From contig NZ_CANLMZ010000006.1 in the NCBI RefSeq assembly GCF_947492645.1, positions 248,001 through 312,000 of the forward strand: a stretch of DNA of 64,000 nt, in the 5' to 3' direction. A program made the translations under genes and the position numbers. The number at the start of each line of letters is the position of its first letter. Positions within the stretch are counted from its first letter, which is position 1. The notes under the pieces were generated by a model. It was not told the origin of the DNA. It made no database searches and worked only from the letters and a program-made list of their open reading frames with translations. Source of the DNA: an uncultured Pontibacter sp. Its GTDB lineage: Bacteria > Bacteroidota > Bacteroidia > Cytophagales > Hymenobacteraceae. This document shows, piece after piece, positions 8,644 through 16,193 of this stretch.

Positions 8644-9255
8644 TTATTTCCGGAATTTAGGGAGCGTTACGTTATACTTTACTGCCAGCAGGCGCAATAC
8701 AATAATAAAAGCAATAGCCACCAGGAAGCTCGTATTGCGCTCTACATTAAGCCCGTACATGATTAAGTATAAAGTTGCGCCGCACAGGCAGGCGCTGGAG
8801 TAGATCTCTTTTTTAAAAAGCACCGGCACCTCGTTTGTAAGCATGTCACGGATAACGCCGCCCATTACAGCCGTAAACATTCCCATGATGGCTGCAATCT
8901 CAGGACTGACACCTAAGCTTAATGCTTTTTCGGTGCCTACAATGGTGAAAAGTGCAATTCCCAGGGTATCAAACAACTGCAGGGTGCGGCGTAACTTTTG
9001 CATCCATTTATAGAACAGGCCGGTACAGATAATCGCTACAAGTATAATGTAGAGAAATCGTACATCGTCAATCCAAACCAACGGGTAGCTGCCCAGCAGC
9101 ATATCGCGGAGGCTACCGCCTCCGATAGCGGTTACAAAGCCTGTAAACGTTGCTCCAAACCAATCCTGCTCCCGGTCCTGCTCGCTCATGGCAAGTGCCC
9201 CGGAAACGGCAAAAAAGAAAGTGCCCAGCAGTTCAAGTATGTATTGTATGCTCAA
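8644..9255 (-). CDS. Trimeric intracellular cation (TRIC)-like channel, UPF0126
   Basis: A 203-residue protein with about seven membrane segments and an internal duplication. The first half has TAIGGGSLRDMLLGSYP and the second GGVIRDMLTNEVPVLFKKE. The paired GGxxRD motifs and start YILELLGTFFFAVSGALAMS define the UPF0126/YicG family. Prokaryotic members form trimeric K+-permeable channels. Length (about 200) is normal. The downstream RDD gene is 79 bp away on the same strand. Confidence 0.9.
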   Translation of the reverse strand: MSIQYILELLGTFFFAVSGALAMSEQDREQDWFGATFTGFVTAIGGGSLRDMLLGSYPLVWIDDVRFLYIILVAIICTGLFYKWMQKLRRTLQLFDTLGIALFTIVGTEKALSLGVSPEIAAIMGMFTAVMGGVIRDMLTNEVPVLFKKEIYSSACLCGATLYLIMYGLNVERNTSFLVAIAFIIVLRLLAVKYNVTLPKFRK

Positions 9256-9315
9256 AGTATGGTGTTTTTGCGGGGCAAGATAGGCCTCCTGCTGCTTAAA
9301 AGAAAATGCGGCAGG

Positions 9316-9855
9316 CTAAAGTATAAATTCAGGGTCGAGTTGCTGCAATAGCGCCAATCCTTCGGGCCAGGTGCCGTAGCCATACTTGCCTTCTATGTGT
9401 CCTGCGTTTTCCAGCACGTGTAGGCTGCTTTTCCAGCAGGAGGCAAAGTGGGCAGCGCGATCCAGGTCCACCACATGGTCGTTTGTGCTGGCCACGACAA
9501 TAGTTTTAAACGGCAAGGGTTGCAGGGGCATAGGGGCAAAGCCGGTAATGTAGCTCGGGTAGTTAGGCCGGTCAACATCGCTGGGCGCTACAAGCAAAGC
9601 ACCTTTTATCTGTTTTCCGTAGGCGGCAACCCAATGCGCAATGGCGGCGCAGCCAACACTATGGCCCATCAGCACTATTTCTTCGTTAGGGTACGCGTTA
9701 AGTTGCTTTTCCATGGCAGTTACCCACGTGTCTTTGTCTGGGGTGTCCCAGCGCTGTTGCTGCAGCCGCCGGAAATGCTGCGGATAGGTTTTCTCCCAAA
9801 TGGTCTGCCAATGGTCTTCGCCTGAGTTGTGCAGGCCGGGTACGGTAAAGAACAT
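9316..9855 (-). CDS. RBBP9/YdeN-like alpha/beta hydrolase
   Basis: A 179-residue cytoplasmic serine hydrolase. The nucleophile elbow is VLMGHSVGCAAIAHW (GHSVG). The acidic residue is in VVASTNDHVVDL, and the catalytic His is in NAGHIEGKYGYGTWPEGLAL. The N-terminal VPGLHNSGEDHWQTIWEKTY is typical of the RBBP9/YdeN group. Substrates of most bacterial members are unknown. It lies between the TonB receptor gene and the TRIC gene on the same strand with short gaps (42 and 60 bp), so partial cotranscription is possible. Confidence 0.85.
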   Translation of the reverse strand: MFFTVPGLHNSGEDHWQTIWEKTYPQHFRRLQQQRWDTPDKDTWVTAMEKQLNAYPNEEIVLMGHSVGCAAIAHWVAAYGKQIKGALLVAPSDVDRPNYPSYITGFAPMPLQPLPFKTIVVASTNDHVVDLDRAAHFASCWKSSLHVLENAGHIEGKYGYGTWPEGLALLQQLDPEFIL

Positions 9856-9897
9856 GCGTTAGCGTTACTGGTGAAGGTATAAAGGTATAATTTTAAA

Positions 9898-12171
9898 TTA
9901 CATCAGCCTAAACTTTAGGCCAACATAGAAGGTGCGGGGGCGGGCAGGGCCGTATACATAATTGCTGTCTCTGTTCTTGCCAATGTCAAAATCTTTCTGG
10001 TACTGATTAAACATGTTCTGCACGCCGGCACTCAGTTGCAGGTCCTGGTTTATACTTTTGATGGTAAAGCGATAAGCCAGCTTCAGATTATTTTCGACAA
10101 AAACAGGGGAGGTGTGCAGCACATCTTCCGGAACCCCGGGTGCACCCCCGAAGTGAGGCACCAGCATCGGGCCGGTTATTACCCCCGAGATAGCCGTGGT
10201 AAAGCGGTGCTGCGGCAGCAGCGTAACTACGTAATAGCCGTAGGTATCGGGCGTGCGCAGGTAAGTACGGGTACCGGGAAACGATGATGACCAGGCAACA
10301 GGATTGTCGTAGCGGGAGCGTTGCAGCGTTATGCCAGACTCCAGCTGGAAAACCTGATCGTAGTTAATGCGGCCCTCCATGGTAATGCCCTTTACCGTTG
10401 AGTTGCCGCCGTTTTTGCGGAGCAGCTGTTGGTTTCCATTCTCATCTGTGCCGGTCTCTTCCAGCACAAATGCATCGTGCAGGCGGGTGTAAAAAGCATC
10501 TAGCGTAAACCCGAAGATCATGTGCTCGCTTGGTTTGTTAAAATCCACGGAAGCGTTTACGCTACCCGATGTTTCCTCCTTCAGGTTTGAGTCTACTTGT
10601 ATAAGGGAGATGCCGCCGCCTGCAAAAGCTATGTGCAGATCGGTTTCGAAAGCCTGTGGAGCCTTAAAGCCGCGGGCAAAGGAGGCCCTGAACTGTGTGG
10701 TGCTGCCCAATTTGTAAACCCCGCTTAGTCGAGGAGTAAATACCAGCCTGTTTACATGGGTGTGCTTGTTGGCTCTGATGCCGGAAAGTATAGTAATAGC
10801 CGGCGATACATCCCAGTCGCTTTGCAGAAAAAAGCCACTCAGGTTAGTTTTCTGATCAACCAGAAAATTATATGCCTCGATCTGGTCAAACGTATAATCA
10901 TACATGTGCTCTGCACCGGTGGTAAATGTGTTGGAGCCGCCTAAAAAATTGTGCGAAGTAAAATTAAATTGCAAGCCTCCCTGCAAGGTATGGTTTTTGG
11001 TGTTGCCCCATCCGTCGGCCTGGTCTATGCCGGTGTAGTGCACCCGTTTGGTATTCTGGGCTGCCCCGTATATACTGTAATAGGTTTTACCGTTTTTAGC
11101 GTGATGCTCGTAGTTAAAGCCACCAAGTATAATGTCGTGTATCCGGTACTCCGATTGGTCGGCCTGGTCAGCGGGTTTATCTAGTTTGTCTCCGCCGTGG
11201 CGCAGTTCGTGTATGCTCCAGCCGTTTATTTCAAGTTTGTTTTGCGCTGTTGGCTTAAAGTAGGCATTAAACCCGAAGGAGTTATTTTTTAGCCTGGGCA
11301 ATTCTGAAAAGCCATCCTGGTTTGCATCATAAGCCTCCCTGTCCCTGTGCGACCCGAAAAAGGAGATGCCGGCATTCTTATCCTCGTTAACCGCATTTAC
11401 ATTTGCATTCAGTACCTGGTCCCAGGCTTGGCCGCCCGTAACAGCAGAGTTGGCAGATAAAGTATAAGCGCTTTCCTGAGGCTCTTTGGTGATGATGTTT
11501 ACAGTACCGGCAATGGCGCTGGATCCGTACAGCACCGAACCTCCGCCACGAACAATTTCCACGCGCTCAATCATGTTGGCTGGTATTTGCTCTAAACCAT
11601 ACAAGCTCATTAGTGATGTGAAAACGGGTCTGCTGTTTACCAGCAACTGTGAATAAGAGCCACCCAGGCCATTCATGCGCAACTGTGTGTAGTTGCAGGT
11701 CTGGCAGTCGGTTTCCATGCGCAGCCCCGGCTGAAAGCAAAGCCCTTCTGATAAAGTGTTGGATTGCGTTAAATTAAATGTCCGGCTATCGAGTACGTTT
11801 ACTGCCACAGGGCTTTCCAGGCGACGGCGACTGGTGCGGGTACCTGTAACAACGACTTCGTTTAGAGTGGCATCTACTTCTGTGAGCTGTATACTTACTG
11901 TTTCTGTTTTTCCGGACTCCAGGGCTAGATGTACAGTATAGGGCCGGTAACCGATGGCAGAAACATACATTTGGTAGCTGCCTGCCGCAATGCCACTTAT
12001 CTCGAACTGCCCGGCCTCGTTTGCAGAAGCCCCCCACTTTGTATCTTTTAACATAACAGTAGCATAAGTTACTGCTCCTGAACCGGAGGTAATGGTGCCT
12101 TTAACTGTTGCTGTTTGTGCAAAAGATTGTAAAGGCAATAAGAACAAAAGTAAAAGTATACGATGTGCCAT
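9898..12171 (-). CDS. TonB-dependent outer-membrane receptor, probable metal or metallophore uptake
   Basis: A 757-residue protein. It has a signal peptide (about 1-18, LLLLFLLPLQSFAQ), a carboxypeptidase-regulatory-like domain (about 20-100: TVKGTITSGSGAVTYATVML), and a plug domain (about 105-230: EVVVTGTRTSRRRLESPV, RVEIVRGGGSVLYGSSAIAG, TVNIITKEP). A 22-strand type barrel follows, ending in the aromatic C-terminus YVGLKFRLM. A CQTC pair sits in the plug (TDCQTCNYTQLRMNGL). The overall pattern is of the BtuB/CirA/FepA branch. An operator-like palindrome of the DtxR/MntR type lies 53 bp upstream, suggesting metal-responsive control and hence iron or manganese-related uptake. The substrate itself cannot be read from the sequence. 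Confidence 0.88.
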   Translation of the reverse strand: MAHRILLLLFLLPLQSFAQTATVKGTITSGSGAVTYATVMLKDTKWGASANEAGQFEISGIAAGSYQMYVSAIGYRPYTVHLALESGKTETVSIQLTEVDATLNEVVVTGTRTSRRRLESPVAVNVLDSRTFNLTQSNTLSEGLCFQPGLRMETDCQTCNYTQLRMNGLGGSYSQLLVNSRPVFTSLMSLYGLEQIPANMIERVEIVRGGGSVLYGSSAIAGTVNIITKEPQESAYTLSANSAVTGGQAWDQVLNANVNAVNEDKNAGISFFGSHRDREAYDANQDGFSELPRLKNNSFGFNAYFKPTAQNKLEINGWSIHELRHGGDKLDKPADQADQSEYRIHDIILGGFNYEHHAKNGKTYYSIYGAAQNTKRVHYTGIDQADGWGNTKNHTLQGGLQFNFTSHNFLGGSNTFTTGAEHMYDYTFDQIEAYNFLVDQKTNLSGFFLQSDWDVSPAITILSGIRANKHTHVNRLVFTPRLSGVYKLGSTTQFRASFARGFKAPQAFETDLHIAFAGGGISLIQVDSNLKEETSGSVNASVDFNKPSEHMIFGFTLDAFYTRLHDAFVLEETGTDENGNQQLLRKNGGNSTVKGITMEGRINYDQVFQLESGITLQRSRYDNPVAWSSSFPGTRTYLRTPDTYGYYVVTLLPQHRFTTAISGVITGPMLVPHFGGAPGVPEDVLHTSPVFVENNLKLAYRFTIKSINQDLQLSAGVQNMFNQYQKDFDIGKNRDSNYVYGPARPRTFYVGLKFRLM

Positions 12172-12223
12172 TTTTTAAATTATACTTGTTATAACTAAAT
12201 AATTAGAAACGCTAAATTATTAA

Positions 12224-12239
12224 TTTAGATTCATCTAAA
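12224..12239. promoter_or_regulatory. DtxR/MntR-like operator candidate
   Basis: TTTAGATTCATCTAAA is a perfect 7-2-7 palindrome located 53 bp upstream of the TonB receptor start, within an AT-rich promoter region. Its half-site (TTTAGAT) resembles operators of metal-dependent DtxR/MntR-family repressors (TTAGGT-type half-sites). No such regulator gene is in the window, so the assignment is inference. The rest of the 304-bp gap (12172-12475) holds AAGTATA words and the deacylase terminator. Confidence 0.5.
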
Positions 12240-12408
12240 AATAAAAATTTAAATTTTGTATTTGCAGTAGCGCTGCTTAGCGTTAAGTATAAAGTATAAT
12301 TTGCCTGTGCGGGGTTTTAAAGAGCAGGCGCGTAGTGGCCTATGGCTGTAGGGCTGCTGTTAAGCCTGTAAAGGCTTTAGCGAGATAAAATTTAGACAGC
12401 CTAAACAG

Positions 12409-12442
12409 AAAAGGTGCTGCTCTTGCTCTAGCAGCACCTTTT
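12409..12442. terminator. Hairpin terminator of the Sir2 gene
   Basis: AAAAGGTGCTGCT (12409-12421) pairs with AGCAGCACCTTTT (12430-12442), a perfect 13-bp stem with an 8-nt loop flanked by A and T runs. It lies 33 bp past the stop of the deacylase gene on the minus strand. Confidence 0.8.
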
Positions 12443-12475
12443 TATGATTGGGTAATTATCAAAGATGAAGTATGG

Positions 12476-13171
12476 CTACCGGTATTTTTCGCGGAGCAGC
12501 TGGGCTACTTTCTCCATGCCTGTAGAGGCCTTTTCTTCAAACAAAAACAGGTTCTCGCGTTTTCGCATTTCCGGCAGGTTAGGATCTACCACAAATATGG
12601 GTGCACCATCGTCCACAAAATCAACCAGGCTGGCAGCGGGGTAAACAACCAGAGAAGTACCCACTACCAGGTAAATATCTGCCTGCACGGTTTCTTCCAT
12701 GGCTTTCTCCATCATGGGTACAGCCTCTCCGAACCATACAATGTTTGGCCGTAGCTGTGAACCACGCTCACACTTATCGCCGACGTTTAGTTCCCAGCCT
12801 TCAATGGGGTAAATAAGCGAGGGGTCTAACGTACTGCGGCTCTCAAACAGTTTGCCATGCAGGTGTATTACATTGCTTGAGCCGGCGCGCTCGTGCAAAT
12901 CGTCTACATTTTGGGTGATAATGCGTACATCAAAGTCTTTTTCCAGGTCGGCCAGGGCCAGGTGGCCGGCATTGGGTTTAACTGTGTGGGCATTTTTGCG
13001 GCGCTGGTTGTAGAAGTCAAGTACAAGTTCCGGGTTTTTCTGCCAGCCTTGTGGGGTAGCCACTTCCATTACATCATGTCCTTCCCAAAGTCCGTTTGCA
13101 TCCCTGAACGTAGCGATACCGCTTTCGGCACTTATCCCGGCACCGGTTAAAACCACAAGTTTCTTTTTCAT
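12476..13171 (-). CDS. Sir2-family NAD-dependent protein deacylase (CobB-like)
   Basis: 231 residues from the ATG at 13171. The open frame extends to 13222, but AGAGGAACCT just before 13171 and the alignment of KKLVVLTGAGISAESGIATF at the start favour the shorter protein. Motifs: GAGISAESGIATFRD (NAD), TQNVDDLHERAG and the catalytic His in VIHLHG, and GTSLVVYPAA. FYNQRR carries the Tyr and Arg typical of class III (desuccinylase-type) sirtuins such as E. coli CobB (FYNARR). The zinc-ribbon region is degenerate: one Cys (KCERG) remains where two to four are usual. It removes acyl groups from lysines using NAD. Confidence 0.9.
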   Translation of the reverse strand: MKKKLVVLTGAGISAESGIATFRDANGLWEGHDVMEVATPQGWQKNPELVLDFYNQRRKNAHTVKPNAGHLALADLEKDFDVRIITQNVDDLHERAGSSNVIHLHGKLFESRSTLDPSLIYPIEGWELNVGDKCERGSQLRPNIVWFGEAVPMMEKAMEETVQADIYLVVGTSLVVYPAASLVDFVDDGAPIFVVDPNLPEMRKRENLFLFEEKASTGMEKVAQLLREKYR

Positions 13172-13337
13172 AGGTTCCTCTGTTTTGCTTTGGCACTTGC
13201 TTACATACTGCCTGTAACACAATGGCGCACGCTTGCTGGCGCCTGAACACTAAAATACGAAAAGGCCATCAAAGTGTAAACACAGCCAAAACCTTTCCGC
13301 TGGCTCAACTTATACTTGGCCGGGTAATCAGGTATAC

Positions 13338-13510
13338 ATGCAGGCAATCATCTTTCGTGGTATGCAGGGTAATGGTAAATCTACTTTTTATAAAGAGCGG
13401 TTTTTTGCTACGCACCTGCGCACCAGCCTGGATTTTTTACTCAACCGGCATCGGAAGAGGCTTTTGCTGGAGATGAGCGTGTGAAGATTTGTGATCGACA
13501 TACTTTAACG
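13338..13510 (+). pseudogene. Remnant of a P-loop (polynucleotide kinase-like) AAA ATPase
   Basis: The ATG at 13338 opens a 48-codon frame reading MQAIIFRGMQGNGKSTFYKE, then FFATHLRTSLDFLLNRHRK, with a clear Walker A (GMQGNGKST), and stops at 13482. Small stand-alone P-loop kinases of about 150 residues begin this way and continue with an EAK..FVIDNTNPT block. A matching short segment (RFVID) is found in another frame just after the stop, near 13485-13500, then breaks down. It reads as a frameshifted, truncated copy. It explains part of the 517-bp gap between the deacylase and alaA-like genes; the remainder shows nothing recognisable. Confidence 0.5.
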
Positions 13511-13688
13511 GACCGCACCAATCTTATCCAGCTTATTTATCGGGAACCTTACACCCCTGAGGTACACACATTTGCTTATACCATGATTGGGTAACTGTAC
13601 TGCACCCGCAGCTAATTCCGTTTAAAATAAATTCAGTTCAGAGGCCTATCGGTTTATACTTTCCGGTGCTGTATATTCGCTAAATTTA

Positions 13689-14936
13689 ATGCGCATGATT
13701 AAGAGAAGCGAGCGCCTGAACAATGTGTCGTATGACTTGTGCGGGCCTTTATACGAGAAAGCCAAAGAACTGGAGTTGCTGGGGCATAAAATCACCAAGC
13801 TAAACATCGGCAACCCGGCACCTTTTGGGTTTGAAGCACCGGCAGCCGTTACAGCCCAGATCATCAGTAACCTGGGGCTGGCACAAGGCTACTCCGACCA
13901 CAAAGGGTTGCTAAGCGCACGCGAGGCCATAAAACGGTATTATACAAGCAAAGGGGTAGCAGCCATTCATACTGAGGACGTATTTTTGGGCAACGGCGTA
14001 AGCGAGCTTATTCTGCAGGCAGTACAAACGCTGCTGAACGATGGAGACCAGGTACTGGTGCCCTCACCGGATTACCCGCTATGGACAGCTGCTGTGCGTT
14101 TTGCAGGTGGAAAGGCCATACATTACCGCTGCGACGAAGCAGCGGACTGGTACCCTGACCTCGCAGACATCAAAAGTAAAATCAATAGCCGTACGCGCGC
14201 CATTGTTATCATTAACCCCAACAACCCAACCGGGGCTGTGTACTCAAAAGAACTGCTGCAGCAACTTGTACAGCTGGCCGAGGAGCATAACCTGGTGGTT
14301 TTCTCGGATGAGATATACGATAAGATTCTGTACGACGGAACAGTTTATACTTCCACGGCTACTGTTTCGGAGGAGGTGCTTTGTGTTACTTTTGGCGGCT
14401 TGTCTAAAAATTACCTGGCGGCAGGTTTTAGAGCAGGGTGGATGCTGGTAAGCGGAGCAAAGTATAAAGCCACCTCTTATTTAGATGGCTTAAATACCAT
14501 GGCCAGCCTGCGCGTGTGCAGCAACGTGCCCGCCCAGTTTGCCATAGAAACAGCTTTGGAAGGCGAACAATCTATACTTGACCTGACCTTGCCAACCGGA
14601 AGGCTGGGCCAGCAGCGCGCCATCGCCTACGAGAAGTTAACAGCCATACCGGGCATTACCTGTGTGAAGCCGATGGGTGCCTTTTATATGTTCCCGAAGC
14701 TGGACATGAAGAAGTTTAGCGTTACAAACGACCAACAGTTTGCCCTGGACCTGCTTACGGAACAGCATGTGCTACTTGTACCGGGCACAGGCTTTAATTA
14801 CCAGCAGCACGACCACTTCAGGGTGGTATACTTGCCAGAGCCGACGGAGCTGAGTTATACTTTAGACAGGTTAGCGTCTTTCCTGGGTTATTACCAGCAG
14901 GGGAAGGTACAGAGGCAGGTAAATGTTATTGCTTAA
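13689..14936 (+). CDS. AlaA-like PLP-dependent aminotransferase (alanine transaminase)
   Basis: A 415-residue fold-type I PLP enzyme. Motifs: NIGNPAPFGFEAPAAV near the N-terminus (the AlaA/AlaC signature), DHKGLLSAREAI, NPNNPTGAVYSKELL, FSDEIYDKILYDG, and the Schiff-base lysine in TFGGLSKNYLAAGFRAGWM. The N-terminal SERLNNVSYDLCGPLYEKA is highly characteristic of AlaA, which makes alanine from pyruvate and glutamate. Length matches AlaA (about 405). The other PLP aminotransferase in the window (2509-3636) belongs to a different subgroup. An alternative ATG two codons downstream is possible. Confidence 0.85.
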   Translation: MRMIKRSERLNNVSYDLCGPLYEKAKELELLGHKITKLNIGNPAPFGFEAPAAVTAQIISNLGLAQGYSDHKGLLSAREAIKRYYTSKGVAAIHTEDVFLGNGVSELILQAVQTLLNDGDQVLVPSPDYPLWTAAVRFAGGKAIHYRCDEAADWYPDLADIKSKINSRTRAIVIINPNNPTGAVYSKELLQQLVQLAEEHNLVVFSDEIYDKILYDGTVYTSTATVSEEVLCVTFGGLSKNYLAAGFRAGWMLVSGAKYKATSYLDGLNTMASLRVCSNVPAQFAIETALEGEQSILDLTLPTGRLGQQRAIAYEKLTAIPGITCVKPMGAFYMFPKLDMKKFSVTNDQQFALDLLTEQHVLLVPGTGFNYQQHDHFRVVYLPEPTELSYTLDRLASFLGYYQQGKVQRQVNVIA

Positions 14937-15162
14937 ATTCGTTTACGCTGCTTGAAAAAATTCAGGAAAAAGCTATATTGGTGTTGCGCTATGGATATTA
15001 TAAAAATTAAATGTATCCATAATGAAACATGAAAGGAGCCAAAGGTACTCCAACCATAGGGCCAATAACCGGAACTGCTCCTTATACACTATAGTTGTAT
15101 GCTATATAAATCCAGAATAAACCTTCTAACCTGACAAAACAAAGAGAGCCTTCCAGAAACAA

Positions 15163-15756
15163 ATGATGATCAGGGTAATTTTTTCCATAATGTTTTTGAT
15201 AGTATTAGTTGCTTGCAATAAGCCGCAGCAAGGACTTCTGTTAAAAGCCGAAGAAGGGGATGTGAAGATAGAGATTGACAGTGTTGCGTTGCCCGAACTG
15301 GCCTTATTCCCAATAAGAGTTAAACTCACCAACTTTGCTGATAATAAAGTAGTTCTTGTCTTTGATACAATAACTGATGTTTATGAAGGGCAAGTCAGAA
15401 ACTTGTATTTGACAGTTGACGCAGATACATTTTTTATTGGAGTAAAAACTTCAGAAAATTACCTTGTATTTAATGAACGTACCACCACTTCTTTTCTAGC
15501 TTGGGGATACATTTGGCATGGGGAAAAGCATTTTGACTCCATCAAAGATATTGAGCCTGCTTTTAAAAACGGAAAACTGGTATACAGATTCAGTAAGGAC
15601 TATCTTCAAAATGTAAACACAGTTGGAATGCTATCACATTCAGACACTTTACTTGTTCCTGTTAAAGTAGAGTCCAAAACTGACAAAGCACAGGTTCTTA
15701 AAGAATTTGTACCGTTGTCTTATGAGTGGCATGAAGAGAAACTCAAAAAGAAGTAA
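15163..15756 (+). CDS. Hypothetical lipoprotein
   Basis: 197 residues with an N-terminal signal of lipoprotein type ending in a lipobox (FLIVLVAC, Cys about residue 18), so probably anchored in a membrane. The mature part is rich in beta-type residues (GDVKIEIDSVALPELALFPI, KLTNFADNKVVLVFDTI) and may be an immunoglobulin-like fold. No family was recognised. Base composition is more AT-rich than the neighbours and the AAGTATA word is absent, suggesting it arrived with the adjacent islet. Confidence 0.6.
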   Translation: MMIRVIFSIMFLIVLVACNKPQQGLLLKAEEGDVKIEIDSVALPELALFPIRVKLTNFADNKVVLVFDTITDVYEGQVRNLYLTVDADTFFIGVKTSENYLVFNERTTTSFLAWGYIWHGEKHFDSIKDIEPAFKNGKLVYRFSKDYLQNVNTVGMLSHSDTLLVPVKVESKTDKAQVLKEFVPLSYEWHEEKLKKK

Positions 15757-15775
15757 TTGTCAAGTGTATATGTGA

Positions 15776-15961
15776 CAGGTATACTTCTCTAAACTACCCG
15801 TAGGAAACAAAGAAAACTACGAACATACAACCACGTGTATACTTTATGCTTCGCACATCGTCTACACCAGTACGTTAGCAATAGAGCTCTCCCGTGACAA
15901 CAAAGAAATGTTTGAAAATCCTACCAATAAACTTCTCTACGGCAAACTCTCACTAAGATAA
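15776..15961 (+). other. Open frame without start, possible decayed gene, in a 437-bp gap
   Basis: Between the lipoprotein and the permease (15757-16193), the frame 15776-15961 is open for 61 codons without an ATG near its beginning. It includes IELSRDNKEMFENPTNKLLY and ends KLSLR. The family was not recognised. It could be the 3' remnant of a lost gene or chance. The rest of the gap contains the regulatory elements described for the permease. Confidence 0.3.
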
Positions 15962-16031
15962 AAGTAAGTGTAGCAGTCTGATTTGGGTTTAAAAGTTTTT
16001 ATACTTGACTGTATCAAATCGATACAAAAAG

Positions 16032-16047
16032 TGTCCGAAATCGAACA
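16032..16047 (+). promoter_or_regulatory. Imperfect palindrome, enhancer candidate
   Basis: TGTCCGAAATCGAACA is an inverted repeat (TGTyCG-N4-CGaACA, one mismatch) about 62 bp upstream of the sigma-54-like element. This is the spacing and symmetry of a binding site for an NtrC-type activator. No such activator gene lies in the window. Confidence 0.4.
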
Positions 16048-16108
16048 GGCTTTAATAAATATTTATCTGAAATATTATTTAAAATGTTGATAAATAATTA
16101 GTTGTATG

Positions 16109-16126
16109 TTGGCACCAACTTTGGCA
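16109..16126 (+). promoter_or_regulatory. Sigma-54-like promoter candidate
   Basis: TTGGCACCAACTTTGGCA resembles the -24/-12 consensus TTGGCACG-N4-TTGC. The -24 half is exact. The -12 half reads TTGG-C, one base longer than ideal. It lies about 68 bp upstream of the permease start. The imperfect -12 element makes this tentative. Confidence 0.4.
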
Positions 16127-16193
16127 ATAGAATCGAGAGGGACCTCCATTTATTAGATGGCCTGTTTTTCATTAAAAATCAACGGTTCTAGCC

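Noticed and set aside
13222..13476. 84-codon plus-strand frame
   Set aside because: It overlaps the deacylase promoter region and the P-loop remnant in another frame; no domain or start signal supports it.
2509..14936. The two aminotransferases as recent duplicates
   Set aside because: Their N-termini and motifs belong to different subgroups (AlaA-like against AspC/PatB-like).
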